Shown here: positions 11,678 to 23,569 of the stretch, in pieces
How the letters are laid out: every line of letters starts with the position of its first letter
Numbering within the stretch: position 1 is the first letter of the stretch
Assembly (NCBI GenBank): GCA_028622995.1
Contig: JAJQJQ010000002.1
Span: 806,001 to 870,000 of the forward strand
Source of the DNA: Panagrolaimus kolymaensis
Taxonomy: Eukaryota > Nematoda > Chromadorea > Rhabditida > Panagrolaimidae
Reading direction: 5' to 3'
DNA: 64,000 nucleotides
Translations under genes and position numbers: made by a program
Notes under the pieces: generated by a model
Database searches by the model: none
What the model was told of the DNA's origin: nothing
What the model saw: the letters and a program-made list of their open reading frames with translations, nothing else

Positions 11678-14426
11678 ATGTATCATCCAAGCCCTTTAGT
11701 TCGTAAAAGAAAAATTTGGGGCATTCATCCTTTAGAAGGTAAAAATTGAGATAATTATTATTTTCATTAAAATATATTTTAATATTTAGAATTTGTGAAA
11801 CTTGTGGTTGAAGAAGGACTTAAAGAAGTAGAAGAATATGAAAGATCAAAAGTTTTATTATTGAATATCAAAGAAGATATAATTAAATATTTTATTGCTG
11901 AATTTAATAAAGGTTTTTTTAATATTCAAAGACCTTCGATAATTCTCATTTTTTAGTTGAACCCGGAAAATTTGTTGAACATGTTTGTGGTTTCACAAAT
12001 TTGGAACAAACTTTAGTTCAAGACTTTACAAAATGTCATTATTTTGTGGAAAAGTTTTCTCAAACTTTAGAAGAACAACGTAATAATATAGCCAATCGCC
12101 AAGGAATCCAAAAAATCCATAATCTGGTTTCGAAAATGAAAAATGTAAGCAGCGTTTTGTTATTTGAATATTAAAATTGTTTTTTGAATTAATGAAAAGC
12201 GAATCCGTCACATAGAAATTCCAATTTCAGTTTTCTTAATCAAATCCAAAAATTTAATTTCTATTGTTTTAGCGTCAAATCAAGGAAAATCCTCAAGAAA
12301 AACCAAAACCCGAGCCTCCTACTTCGCGTTCAATCCCTGTTGATCCTCGACCAGTTCCTGTACAATATAAGCCACCACCTTCAGAGTTTGCTGATGATGT
12401 TAACAATGACAGCGAAGATGCTAATACTAATCAAGTCCCTTCACCGCCTGCGGATTTAGCTCCTCCTCAAATTAATAATCATAGTAACAATATTTCTCCA
12501 ATAAATTCACGGCTTTCATTCCATCGTGAACCAGTTGTTTCTCCTACATCAGTAACTGATATTTTAACTGTTGGACATAATGATACTGATGGATTTTCAA
12601 ATGCTTCAACAGCTATAGTAGCTGCAGATGAGGAAGATGACGATGATGATGAATATTACGCGCAACGCGCTCGACCTATGTCTCATTATACAAAAAGACA
12701 AAGTTTTAATAGCTCTTCTTCGTCTACTACTCAAATTCCTAAGGAATATGATGCTCGTCACCATGAAAATGAACGTTCACAATCAAACGCGAATGAAATA
12801 CATAGACCAAATAATTCTCATATCCATAACAATTCAAATGTTGCTGAACCTATCACTCGAAATGAAGGTAGTAGAAGAACAGAAAATTCAACATATCGAA
12901 ATTCTCCAATCTCTCAAGCATATACTTCTCTTCCTCAAATTCAAAAGTCCGAAAGCAACAAATCTAATATCGCTAAAGTTGATATTCGTGAAATCCAAAA
13001 ACCCGCAAGCAGCAAACCTAATATCAGTAAATTTAACACCCATGAAACTGATAGACCCGGAAGCAGTAAATCCAATATTGCTAGTATTGAAACCAAAAAT
13101 CCTGAGAATGGTGATCATTCTAATAAATATCGCAGTATTTTTGATAAAGCTGAATCAAGTGAAGAAGAAAATGAAGAACCGACTGTAATAATTTTTTACT
13201 TTCATTATTTTCTTATAAAAGGTAGAATTTTTTTAGGCAAAGAAAAAGCGAGGAATTAGCTTTGCTTCAAATATTAAAGATAATGAAGGAAATTCAGCAC
13301 AGAAATATCCTGACCAATTTCATCAATCAGGGACGGTTGCATTGAATCCAGCTCATCGCCCTGTATGTTTTACTTGTTATTCGAATCAATGATACTTATT
13401 TATTTTTTTAGGTTGATTTGAAAGTTAAGGTTTTGGATGCCAATGAAGATACACATTCTGCATATCCTAATCAACCTGGAGTAGTTGCAACCCCAAGAGT
13501 AAATAATTTAGATAAGGTTCAATATTAATAATTTATAATTTTTTTATCAATTTCAGCATCTTTCATATAGAAAATGGCCCGTTGAAGATAAACAAAGTTA
13601 TGAGGATGATATTCTTGATGCCTTCCATAACTTTAGATGCAACGAAATCGAAGTTGACAGTCAAGAACGTTATAGGCATCTCATTATCAAAGATAGCATA
13701 CTTGGACCAATTGATTTCCGCGAAAAATATAAGCAAGTTGAAGAAATTTATGCAAGATATCCAAAAAAATTAACGTAAGAATTTTTCTGTGATTAAAAAA
13801 AGTTGTAAATTTTAATTTTTAGGCCCATTATTGATGCTTTGGAAACAGAAATTGATGAAGGGCGAAATGATTATTTAATCACAAATGTTGTTATTGCTGT
13901 GGGTTTTGATCTGTTATGTTATGAACCAGATTTTAAAGAAGCAGCTAAGGTTTGTATTTTTTTTTTGTACTTAAAGTATTTAATACTTTTTTTTCTTCAG
14001 AACACAACTAGTTTTATTAATGAATTTGCAACGGACCTTCGTCAAGCTTTCGATAAAAAAGGACCACCACGTTTTAAACAAATGAAACCAATGGATGATG
14101 GCACATATCCAGATAATACATTCATTCCAGAAATGCCAAAAATAATTATTTTAACTATTCCTTATATTGATTCACATCCCGTCGCAGAAACTCATAAAGA
14201 TGATATAATGAAAATGAACAAAGTTCTTCGTTCATTTGTCGATGAGAAAAAGGATCGATGGTTTAGAAAATACAATCAAATCATTGAACTTTTTGATTGG
14301 CAAGAAGAAGCGGCAAACTTTAATAAATGTTCCGTTGAAAGTATGAAACAAAGATATCAAGTATTAACTAAAGCGTTATCAGAAAGATATTTAATGTTTA
14401 TGAGAAATAATGATGATATTGTTTAG
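11678..14426 (+). CDS. Unrecognised 755-aa protein with low-complexity middle
   Basis: Nine exons: 11678-11738, 11790-11912, 11957-12144, 12273-13184, 13237-13362, 13412-13498, 13557-13774, 13823-13949, 14001-14426; the frame stays open throughout. I do not recognise the family. Three zones are visible. The N-terminal ~125 residues look helical and charged. The middle (~125-485) is a Pro/Ser/Asn-rich, probably disordered linker with an acidic run (EEDDDDDE) and three 18-residue repeats (12939-13100; consensus xxKPxSSKxNIxKxxxxE). The C-terminal ~270 residues form a compact, conserved-looking, helix-rich domain with aromatic and acidic residues (GFDLLCYEP, FDWQEEAANF). There is no signal peptide or membrane span, so an intracellular role is likely. 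The middle suggests a scaffold or regulatory protein, but no function is claimed. Confidence 0.8.
12939..13100 (+). repeat. Three tandem 54-base (18-aa) coding repeats
   Basis: In-frame units at 12939-12992, 12993-13046 and 13047-13100 encode related 18-residue segments sharing SNKSNIAK / SSKPNISK / SSKSNIAS cores. They lie inside the disordered middle of the unrecognised protein. Confidence 0.65.
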
Positions 14427-15060
14427 TTTATATCTGCCTTAAAGTCTTTGGTCATTGTTTTTTTTTAAATTTTTTATAAAATATTATTACAAAAAAATAA
14501 AAAAATTAAACTTTTCTTTACAGTGTTTTTTTATTGCAAATATTTTATCCTAAAACAAAACTACTGTATTTATTGATATCAAAGTTTCTAATTTATCATA
14601 TCTTTTTATGTAGTTTTAAATCCTCACAATGCCATCAGCAGCTTTTATTATTTTTCTTGAATGAATAACGGCTGTCGTCACATAAATCGAATGTGCGTTC
14701 ATTTTCAATCCTTTAAAAACAAAAGCAAAATGAAGAGCATCTTCCTTTATTACGCTTCTTCTTCTTCTTGGCATACAGCTTAAAAAAAGCTGACAAAATT
14801 TAATGGAAAAAAGCAGCGTTTGGCAGGCAAGCTTTTCAACGACCCTCTTTTTCTTCTTCTCCCTCATGGCAATAGGCTGGCTGCTCATCCTTGTCTTTTT
14901 TCCTTTTCTTTCTCATCAACAAAATAAAATGAACGAAAGGCATTCCTTTAAATAAAATTGCAAAAGAAAGAAAATGGGAAAAAACTTGGTCAATACTTAA
15001 AAGAAGAGGCATCCTTGAACAAAACAAAAAATGGCTTAAAAAACATTGAATAAAAAAAAT
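14427..15060. other. Intergenic spacer upstream of unc-38
   Basis: Holds the 3' end of the upstream gene (AATAAA-type signals near 14490) and then a T/C-rich stretch before the unc-38 start. No exon or RNA gene seen. Confidence 0.55.
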
Positions 15061-17413
15061 ATGAAAAAATTGTTATTGTTTATAATTTTTATAATATTTA
15101 TATTATTTGATTCTTCAATAGTTGTTTTTGGAAATGAGGATGCCAAAAGACTTTATGATGATCTCATGGTTAATTATAATCGACATCGTCGACCTGCAAT
15201 TAGCCCAAACGAACCTACAACAATTAAATTAAAACTTCGATTATCACAAATTATTGATGTTGTAAGTTTTTTTTTCTTGAGATTTATAAATTTCATTTTT
15301 TAATTCTTTAATACTTTTAGCATGAAATTGATCAAATCATGACTTGCAGTGTTTGGTTGAAACAAGTTTGGGTTGATAAAAAACTTTCTTGGAATCCACA
15401 AAATTATGGTGGCGTTAGTGTTTTATATGTTCCATATGAAATGATTTGGGTTCCTGATTTGGTACTATATAATAATGCAGATTATAGTTATAATATTACC
15501 ATTGCCACTAAAGCTACTTTACATTATTCTGGGCAAGTAACTTGGGAACCACCAGCTATTTTTAAATCATTATGTCAAATTGATGTTCAATGGTAAGAAC
15601 GATTTAACAAGTCGATATAAGCTAATAAAAAATTGCCTTTTTTTTATTAATGTTTTAGGTTTCCATTTGATGAACAAATTTGTACATTAAAATATGGTTC
15701 ATGGACATATTCAGAAGATTTAGTTAATTTGGAGTTATTAGACGGGGATGAAAGAGTGGAAGAAGAAATAAATGAAAATGGAGACGCTGAAAATGTTACC
15801 GTTGTTGAAGATGGAATTGGTAATTAATTTTTTAATGCTTTAAACATTTTTTATATGACATCATTTTTAGATTTATCGGATTATTACCCTTCAGTTGAAT
15901 GGGATATAATGTCGAGAAAAGCCCGGAGACGGGCTAAAAATTATCCAAGTTGTTGCCCTGGAAGTGAAGCTTATGTGGATATTGTGGTTTGCAAACTTCT
16001 GTTTTTGACTGACCAAAAATTACAATAATTTTTTTAGTATTTCTTAGTCCTTCGACGAAAGCCTTTATTTTATACAGTGAATTTAGTTTTTCCATGCGTT
16101 GGCATTTCATTTTTAACCATTCTTGTATTTTATTTACCTTCCGATTCTGGTGAAAAGGTTTCATTGTGTATTTCTATTTTGGTTGCTTTAACCTTGTTTT
16201 TCTTGCTTTTGGTGAGTTTTCTTTTCACTTGTAAAGTGCTTACTTTCGCGAGGGTTTTTTTTGTAAGCAAGAAAGCTTCTCAAAAAAATGTTACTTTTAC
16301 TTTTCAAAAGTGTTTTTTTCTTCTTCTTCTCTCGATGAAAAAAGCACCCCTCGCGTTCGTCCTTGCTTCTCTCGTCGATGAACACGGCGGCCGAGAAAGA
16401 GAATGAGACAGACAAAAAGTAAAGACTCCTTTCATTTCTTATTCCCAAATCTACTTGGTTCTGTAGTGTAGCGGTCATCACATTGGACTCTGAATCCAAT
16501 AACCTCGGTTCGAATCCGGGCAGAACCTCTCTTTTTTTAATTTTTTACCATAATATTTGGATATGGGAGTTTACAACCTTCATAAAAACAAAACAATGTT
16601 CATAAAGCAAAAATTTCCTTACACTGCATTGAGCTTAAATAAAAAAAATTATAGATGGAAATAATTCCTGCAACTTCAATAACCCTTCCATTAATTGGAA
16701 AATATCTTCTTTTCACCATGATTATGGTCACCCTATCAGTTATTATTACTGTCATTAGTAAGTGCCACAATGAGTAAAAGAAAATTTTAAAAAAAAGTTA
16801 TTTTTAGTATTAAATTTACATTTTCGTACACCAACAACTCATCGAATGCCATTATGGATTAAAGTTGTATTTCTTCGATGGTTGCCAAAAGTATTATTTA
16901 TGCGACGCCCATTAGATGAAAGTGAAGAATCCTTTCGACAAGTAAAACATAATAAAACAATTCAAAATGAAAGAATTATGATTAATTGTCATGAGCATCG
17001 AGTTTCACGAGATCTCACTCGAACCCTTGCAAATGCTCCAATTGATGAACGAATTCAACGATTATATTATTCGCCGCCCGTTGTAAAAGCATTTGAAAAT
17101 ATTTGTTTTATTGCAGAATTATTAAAGAAAAAGGATCGAGATGATAAGGTTTGTTTACATACATACTTTCGATTTTTTGAATAAAAAGCAACCGATAAAT
17201 TTTTAGGTTGATGAAGATTGGAAATATGTTGCAATGGTTTTAGATCGATTTTTTTTAATTACTTTTTCTGTTGCATGCCTTGTAAGTACCGCATGGATTC
17301 TCCTTCAAGCCCCTACACTTTTTGATGATCGTGAAGCCATTGATTTACAATATCGTCCAGCAAATTTGAGTAATATTGTTGCTTCACCACCATTTCCAAC
17401 CAATGAAACTTGA
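15061..17413 (+). CDS. unc-38: Nicotinic acetylcholine receptor alpha subunit, UNC-38 type
   Basis: Eight exons: 15061-15261, 15321-15592, 15659-15819, 15871-15986, 16038-16211, 16655-16757, 16808-17148, 17207-17413; 524 aa. The signal peptide is residues 1-24. The Cys-loop is C152...C166 ([15 protein letters not shown]), and the adjacent cysteines of an alpha subunit are at 239-240 (NYPSCCPG). Four membrane spans follow (M1 ~261-282, M2 ~290-308, M3 ~322-343, M4 ~475-495) with a large M3-M4 loop. M2 contains [20 protein letters not shown], as expected of a cation channel. The N-terminal [20 protein letters not shown] and the [19 protein letters not shown] stretch before M4 fit the UNC-38 group that forms levamisole-sensitive muscle receptors. 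The first ATG in frame is 15061. The intron at 16212-16654 is far longer than the others and holds a tRNA gene. Confidence 0.93.
16457..16528 (+). tRNA. tRNA-Gln (CTG anticodon)
   Basis: Acceptor stem GGTTCTG pairs with CAGAACC. The anticodon stem TTGGA/TCCAA encloses the loop CTCTGAA, anticodon CTG at 16490-16492. The T-arm has GGTTCGAATCC, and a T-run terminator follows at about 16531. It sits in sense orientation inside an unc-38 intron, with its own pol III A and B boxes. Confidence 0.93.
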
Positions 17414-18302
17414 GTAAAAAAAAGTTTGAGCGGGTTTATTATTATTTTGCAAAAATAAAGTTGTAAATCTTTTTTTTAAAAACAGAAATAAAATTTTAAC
17501 AATCAAAAAATAATTGAAACAACCAACCTTACATTTACTTAGAAACTTTTTAAAATATGTTTTTCATCGTTGCAAATTTAGTTTATACGTCTTTTTTACT
17601 TAACAACACACATTTGAAAGTAAAACTTTATGGAAGCGATGAAAAAAGAAGAAAGATATTCCTATCGAAGTTTTATAGTCTACTTTCTCAAAGTTAAAAA
17701 ACTTTTACTTTTCTCAAAAAAAATTCCATCTTTTCATTTTTTTAAACCAATTCCTTGCAAAAAATTTTTTGCTGATGCAATGTTAATTAAAGAAAAAGTC
17801 GTCGTCTGTCTTGGCACATTTTTATTTGCAACCTTTACTACTTACGATCGTTTGCTTTATGCTTTAGTCACTTTCAATTGACGGATGAGGTGGATGAGAA
17901 CCAAATTTTTAACATTTTTTTCCTTGTCTGTTTTACCTCATAATCTCATCTACTTGCTTCTTTATGGAAGATAGCCACCACGTTTTTGAAAAAAAAAGAA
18001 GAAAGGATCAAAAACAGGTGACGCTATAAAAATAAATATTTTTCTTGCCATCAATGAAAAGCAGCAAAAAAAGATTGAATTTCCTCAAAGTTGGTCATTT
18101 TTTTGTTTGTTGCGGCGACGATTATATCATCCATCCAGGAACGAAATCAATAAAACATAACTTTATTTATTTCTTCAAAAAAATATATTTAAAGCCATTG
18201 TCTCTGTGTTAAGCTATTATTTATTTATATTAATATTATGAGTTTATTATTGCTGTAAAACAACCCAAATTAATATTTCTTAAAGCCCATTACAAAGAAA
18301 AA
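17414..18302. other. Intergenic spacer between unc-38 and the esterase gene
   Basis: Contains AATAAA near 17454 that may end unc-38, then AT-rich DNA with a short spurious open frame (17630-17881). No gene or structured RNA recognised. Confidence 0.55.
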
Positions 18303-20741
18303 ATGTTAAATTCAATATTAGTATTTTTATTCACAAATTTTTTGATATTTGTTAATTCACAAAATTTTGAAAAATCCAGATCAGTTTGGGTTGAACAAGG
18401 TTTAGTTCGAGGAAAGATTTATAAATTTGGTATTGAACAAGTTCAAATATTTCGTGGTGTTCCATATGCTGAACCTCCAATAGGTGATCTTCGATTTAAA
18501 GTAAGCTCATTATAAAAGCCAAAAAGACTTTGAACAAAACTTAATTTTTAGAAATCAGTAAAAAAAGTTCGATGGGAGCGTGAATATACTGCCATCGATT
18601 ATGGAGCGCCATGTTTACAATTTATGGATTTTCATCGATATGATAATTATTCAGGACCTAATATGCTATTTGAAAGTGAAAATTGTTTATTTTTAAATAT
18701 TTTTTCACCTTATGCAAGTTTTTTTCTTCTATGATTAATTAACTTCATCAAAGTTTTCAATATTTTTAGAATTCTGAAGATGAATCACAACTTCATCCAA
18801 TTATAGTTTGGATTCATGGTGGTTCATTCCTTGCTGGTTCAGCTGATACTGGAATTGATATGGAAGTAGTGGCAAGGAATTTTGTTTTTAAAGGTGTCAC
18901 ATTAATTACTGTAAATTATCGCCTTGGTCCACTTGGATTTATGTCAATTAAAAATGCGGATGGAACCATTGATGGGAATTTTGGGATTTATGATATTAAA
19001 TTAGCTCTTGAATGGATTCAAAGAAATATTAAGCAATTTAATGGCGATCCTGGAAAAGTTACACTTATGGGTGAATCCGCTGGAGGTGCAGCAGTTTCGG
19101 TGCTAGCTGTAAGTCCAATCATGAAAGGCTTAGTTCATCAAGCCATCGCTATGAGTGGATCATCCACATCTGGATGGGCCATGAATCGACATGGTCAACC
19201 ACATTGGGATATAATGAATATAGCACAGTATTTGAGATGTGAAAAATATATTAGCGATGAAGATATTGCACAAATATTAAATCGAGAACCATTGAGTGAA
19301 CGAACAAAGAAAAGAGAAGTTTGCAATTTGCAAGATTATATTCCTGAATGTTTGGTAAGCAAAAGTTTAATAAGAAAATCAGAAGTTAAATTTTTCACAG
19401 CGAGACTCCCAGTAATAATTTCTTATTAAAAGACAACTTTCAGACTGCTGACGATTTAACCACTGAAAAAACTCTCGAATGTTTCCGTAAAGAAGTAAAC
19501 TTTTCATCTCCACTTTTTCGACGAGCTTTAGCCGTGGAATTGGGTGTATCCAAAATGATTGTCGATAATGACCTTATCACAGATTCCGGTGGTGCCTTTA
19601 TTCAAACAAATGCTCGAATACCTTTATTGACAGGAGTTGCAAGGAGAGAATGGGCGCATAAAAAACCTGAATTTTATCAATTTGTTCGATTCGAAAATTT
19701 CACCCGTCAACAATGTGAAGAAAGTGTAAGAAAAATAATTGAAAATGCATTTTTGGCTCGACTTCCATATAAAGTTGGAAATGCTACGATTGAATTAATT
19801 TCAAATGCAACGTTTCTTCGATATTTACAAGGCATACACATTAATTATGAAATGCCGGAAGTTGTTAAAAAATTACAAAATGTTTGTCAATCTTGAATTT
19901 ATTTATTTTTTAATGTAAAATGTTTAGCTTGAAGCCGATATTGAATTTGTTTCACCATGTCAAAAAGAAATTGAAGCATATATTTCTAATGATGTGGATG
20001 TATTTGCTTATTCATTTGATTATATGCCTCGGGGTCCATTAATTGAAGAAGAACATTGGCATTATACTCTTTTTGGTGATACTCCTGTCACAGTGAAAAG
20101 GATAGCTCAAGGTAAAATTCCTCGATGAAAAGCAAAAAAAGCAACTCAAATATTTTTTATAGGAAACACTCGCTTAGGTCCTTTCCATGGCCTTGATCAT
20201 GCTTTCATTTTCACTGAAGGCTACAGCAGCAACTTCAGAATAGAGCCTTTTACAAAACGAGATAAACTGATGTCAAAAATGTTTACTAAAATGATAATTA
20301 ATTTTGCTAAAAAAGGGTAAATTTTTCATTTTCCATTTCCTCTTTTTCCTATTCAACATATTCCATTCCAGAAATCCTTCAATTGAACATTTTAAATGGG
20401 AAACATATACAAATAACTCAGCAACTTATGCATCCCTTGATTTACCTCCAAGAATGATTGAAGGAGCATTACACTTTCCTGCAGCAGATTTTTGGAATAA
20501 AGAAGCTGAAATGCTTTCAAGATATACGGTTGTTGAACATTTTGATAGCGAAGAAACTGCAACAGAATTAACTGCGGAAGAAAGGATTCAATTAAATGCT
20601 TATCGAAGAGCTTGGTATGCTTTATGGATATTAGTTGTTGGAATAGGAATATTAATTTGGGTTTGTGTTATTTGTATTGTATGTCATAAAGGAGGAAGAG
20701 TTATTGCTAAACCATATGATAATATTGTTATTAATCGATAA
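18303..20741 (+). CDS. Membrane-anchored type-B carboxylesterase
   Basis: Seven exons: 18303-18500, 18552-18713, 18770-19354, 19444-19881, 19928-20111, 20163-20316, 20372-20741; 696 aa. It has an N-terminal signal peptide (ending near FVNSQ), an alpha/beta-hydrolase esterase domain, and a single C-terminal span (~654-678) with a short cytoplasmic tail, so it is a type I membrane ectoenzyme. The nucleophile is S223 in GESAGG, the oxyanion hole HGG is at 136-138, the likely acid is E384 (GVARRE) and the likely histidine is H531 (GPFHGLDH), so the catalytic triad appears intact. The motif FRGVPYAEPP is classic for the family. Nematodes have expanded esterases of this design (cest genes); substrates are unknown. 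It is not a neuroligin, which lacks the catalytic serine. The second intron has a GC donor. Confidence 0.9.
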
Positions 20742-20982
20742 AAGTTTTCTGTATATTTGTTTTATTTTATTGAAGCAACAAAAAGATTCATTGAGTTTCA
20801 TTTATGTTAGATAAAAGAGAATACTGTTTATCCTTTTTTCTAATAGAGTTTATTCGCCTTTGCTAAAAAGCAAAAACATTCCAAAATTTATAAATTCAAA
20901 AGCCTGCAGTTCTTCTTTCAAATAAAGTTAGTTTATTACAAAAGAAATAAGAAAGATAAATAATAAAAATGATGGATTACAG
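20742..20982. other. 3' flank of the esterase gene
   Basis: AT-rich flank with a possible poly(A) signal; nothing else recognised before the Rab-like remnant. Confidence 0.4.
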
Positions 20983-21358
20983 TGTGATCTCGAAAGCCAT
21001 ATCACAGAAGAAGAATTGGCTGAAACAGTACAAAAGCATGGATTTAAAGGATATTTCAAAGTTTCAGCTAAAAGTTATGTTCAAATTGAAGATAGTATTC
21101 ATTTTTTGGCTGAACAGGTTTGTAAATTTTTAGAGAACAAAGCCGCAACCATACATAGATTATGGCATTTTAAATTCCTTCAATCTTTCTTTTATTTTTC
21201 ATATACACAAAAATCTTTTATAGGTAATAAGAACAGAAGATGATGGCCAATATGGTGCTTCCATTTATCTTTGAGATGCCGAAACTAGCCGTTTAAGTGC
21301 TGCAGCAATGAGTCCAGAAGATCGACGAGATCGTGATAAAACTTTTGGTTGTTGTTAA
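20983..21358 (+). pseudogene. 5'-truncated Rab32/38-like GTPase remnant
   Basis: From 20983 an open frame begins CDLESHITEEELAETV and runs through KVSAKSYVQIEDSIHFLAEQ, the G4-to-G5 end of a Rab GTPase with its SAK motif. A normal-looking intron (21119 to about 21223) then leads to a tail ending KTFGCC and TAA at 21356, a double-cysteine prenylation motif. The nucleotide-binding G1-G3 half is missing, and an in-frame TGA lies at 21272-21274. Because the intron is kept, it looks like a DNA-level duplicate rather than a retrocopy. The exact subfamily is uncertain; the C-terminal region resembles Rab32/38/GLO-1 types. Confidence 0.6.
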
Positions 21359-21437
21359 TTTTAAATCACTTTTATTATTATTTCCCAGAAATATCAAAGA
21401 TTGTGTGTATAAAAAAGATACATAAACAAATAATTAA

Positions 21438-22502
21438 TTAATTTAACTTTCCATCCCCACATTGAATAATTTTAGTTGATTTTCCATTTTTTGTTGCTTC
21501 TTCTTCAACACTTCCTGATGGTCCATTTGGGAATGGTGTACGAACAATAAAATTATCATCTTCGTCGCCTTCATCATCATTGGATAATTGAATTGAAGGA
21601 TCATGTTCAGTTGGTAATGATGAAACAGAGCGAAGAGTTGGATCGGAATCAATGAAGGACGGAGAAGGCTTTTCACGAATTGCAATCTAAAAATTGAAAA
21701 AGATTAACAAAAACCAAAGCAAGTTAAGCACAGAAAATTAACCATATGCTTACTTCATCTTCATCCATTGTGATAAGATTCATAAATTCAAATGCTGTAG
21801 CTCCATTGTGTGATAAATTTTTATCCATGAATTTCTTTTCATACAAACTTCCCATTTCTTCTGATGAGCCAGCTTTTTCACCATGTTCAATCCATTTGCA
21901 AATATGATGAGGTGATAAATAAAGAGCTTCCTAAAAAAAACACAAACAATATTTTTACCCATTCCATAGTAGTAAAATAAAACTCTAAACTTACATTGGA
22001 TGGTAAAGGTTCATGTTGCGCAACATCATCGACAGTTTCTTCAGTATCATTGTCAATTTCACCAGCAAGATATAAAGGTAATGCAGGAAGACGATATTCC
22101 ATAAATAGTGTTTGAATTGATGATGCTTCGTCGAAATGTAATGCATTCATAACATCCGCTCCAGCAACTTGTCTTTCACCAGAACTATTGACTTCTTCAG
22201 ACGCAATTGAATAATCACTTAGAAGTGAAGCACCAAGTGGAATAGCTTCAATTGTCATTTCAGGAGATCTTAAAATAAAAAGATTATTAGTAAAAGTTTT
22301 GATTCTCTAAAAAAACTTACCGATAAATGTATCTTGGATCATCGCCAGTGAGTAAAGGACCATTCGAAAAATCAATTTTGATTGAAGTTAACATTATATT
22401 TGGATTTGATGGATTCATTGCAGCTTTGATTGTTGAACGAACGCGAGATTTTATGAGTTTTGAATCTGCTTCAAATGCAGCAGACAAATTATGAAATCCC
22501 AT
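21438..22502 (-). CDS. Unrecognised acidic protein, 293 aa
   Basis: Four exons on the minus strand: 22321-22502, 21995-22268, 21754-21930, 21438-21686; frame continuous. I do not recognise the family. The N-terminal 90 residues are mixed basic and hydrophobic (MGFHNLSAAFEADS...), the central part is helical and the C-terminal third is Asp/Glu/Ser-rich and probably disordered (SNDDEGDEDDNF). No signal peptide or membrane span. The start at 22502 is the first true ATG in the frame. The next gene upstream on the same strand ends about 420 bases away, so a shared polycistron is conceivable but not shown. Confidence 0.7.
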
Positions 22503-22921
22503 TTTTGATGAAATGACGGCGATGGAAAAAGAAAGAGAAAAAAGCACTTTGATTTATAAAGCTGGTAATTTATGCTAATTTATTAAGAAAAAAGAATGTT
22601 TTAAATGAAAATTCCAAGAAATTTAGCAACCAGGATAGGCATGGATAAAAGGTGTTAGAGAAATGTTAGAAGTTGTTATTATTTGGATGCAAAGGAATGA
22701 AAAGCGACCGCTAACTAACTCGCGAATATGCTTTATTGGTTGCTGCTATTAGCCATTCCACATTTTAAATAAAAGTTAAAGCAAAATTAATCAAAGTTAT
22801 AGCAAACACAAAAAGAAATTTATTTATACAACAAAAAAAACAAAGAAAAGTGATCTTATAAAAGATTCAAAACGAAAAAAACATGAAAATGTTAACAATG
22901 GTTTGCAAAGCAATAATAAAA
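22503..22921. other. Spacer between two same-strand genes
   Basis: AT-rich DNA between the end of the coiled-coil gene and the start of the acidic-protein gene. No exon seen; it may hold a poly(A) signal and a downstream promoter or trans-splice region. Confidence 0.5.
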
Positions 22922-23545
22922 TTAATCCCAATCATCAGAAGAATCAGAATCATAATTGATGAAAAGAGATTCCTTTCCACTGTTTTCAGAGCTAATGGCT
23001 TCAGGAGCTTTGCCGTGATGTGTCGGCATATAAGAGCTTTGTTTAGCTACAGTAAAGGTAGCTCCACAAATTTCCTTTTCTTCTCCACGAGCATGATGAT
23101 TGCCTTCTTCTTCGAAATCAGAAATCTGAAAAACAAAACAATCAATGCAAGAGAATGGTCATATCCTCACCTTTTCAGAATACTTCTTATTTGGTGCTTC
23201 TAATCCATCAATCCATTTGTTAACACGAGCGATTTCATCTTCTAAAGCTTTCTTGGCATCATTGTCAATAGCAACATTTTGATCTTCTATGGCTTCTTCC
23301 AATTCAGTATTTTGAACTTCGAGATCATCGTTTTTCTTTCGAAGTTTGTTGTTTTCTATTCGAAGTTGATTGACTTCATTGAGCAACCGATTGAATTCTT
23401 TTTTATAGATTAAGTCCAATTGAGCAATGTCTTTCATAAGACGTTGAATTTCTTCAGCTCCAGGCGTAGTTGAATCACCATTTCCATGACCATTTGGCGA
23501 TGTTGGAAGAGATCCATTTGTAGAATTTTGATTAAAGCCAACCAT
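22922..23545 (-). CDS. Small coiled-coil protein, 192 aa
   Basis: Two exons on the minus strand: 23171-23545 and 22922-23125. After a Gly/Asn/Ser-rich N-terminus (about 30 residues), residues ~35-110 form a strongly predicted heptad coiled coil (EVNQLRIENNKLRKKNDDL). The tail is acidic and ends DSDSSDDWD. No homologue is recognised. A good trans-splice-like acceptor lies 14 bases upstream of the ATG. Likely a cytoplasmic or nuclear dimer; function unknown. Confidence 0.75.
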
Positions 23546-23559
23546 TTTAGCAAAAGTTT

Positions 23560-23569
23560 CTGAAAAAAA
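23560..23569 (-). promoter_or_regulatory. Probable trans-splice acceptor of the coiled-coil gene
   Basis: On the minus strand a run of T ends in CAG and is followed by a 14-base leader and the ATG at 23545. No coding exon lies further upstream. Confidence 0.45.

Noticed and set aside
12628..13188. 186-aa open frame overlapping the unrecognised protein
   Set aside because: Out of frame with the spliced gene; Ile/Leu/Lys-rich shadow of the low-complexity exon.
16077..16499. Open frames across the unc-38 intron
   Set aside because: They extend from the M1-M2 exon into the intron or run over the tRNA; compositional.
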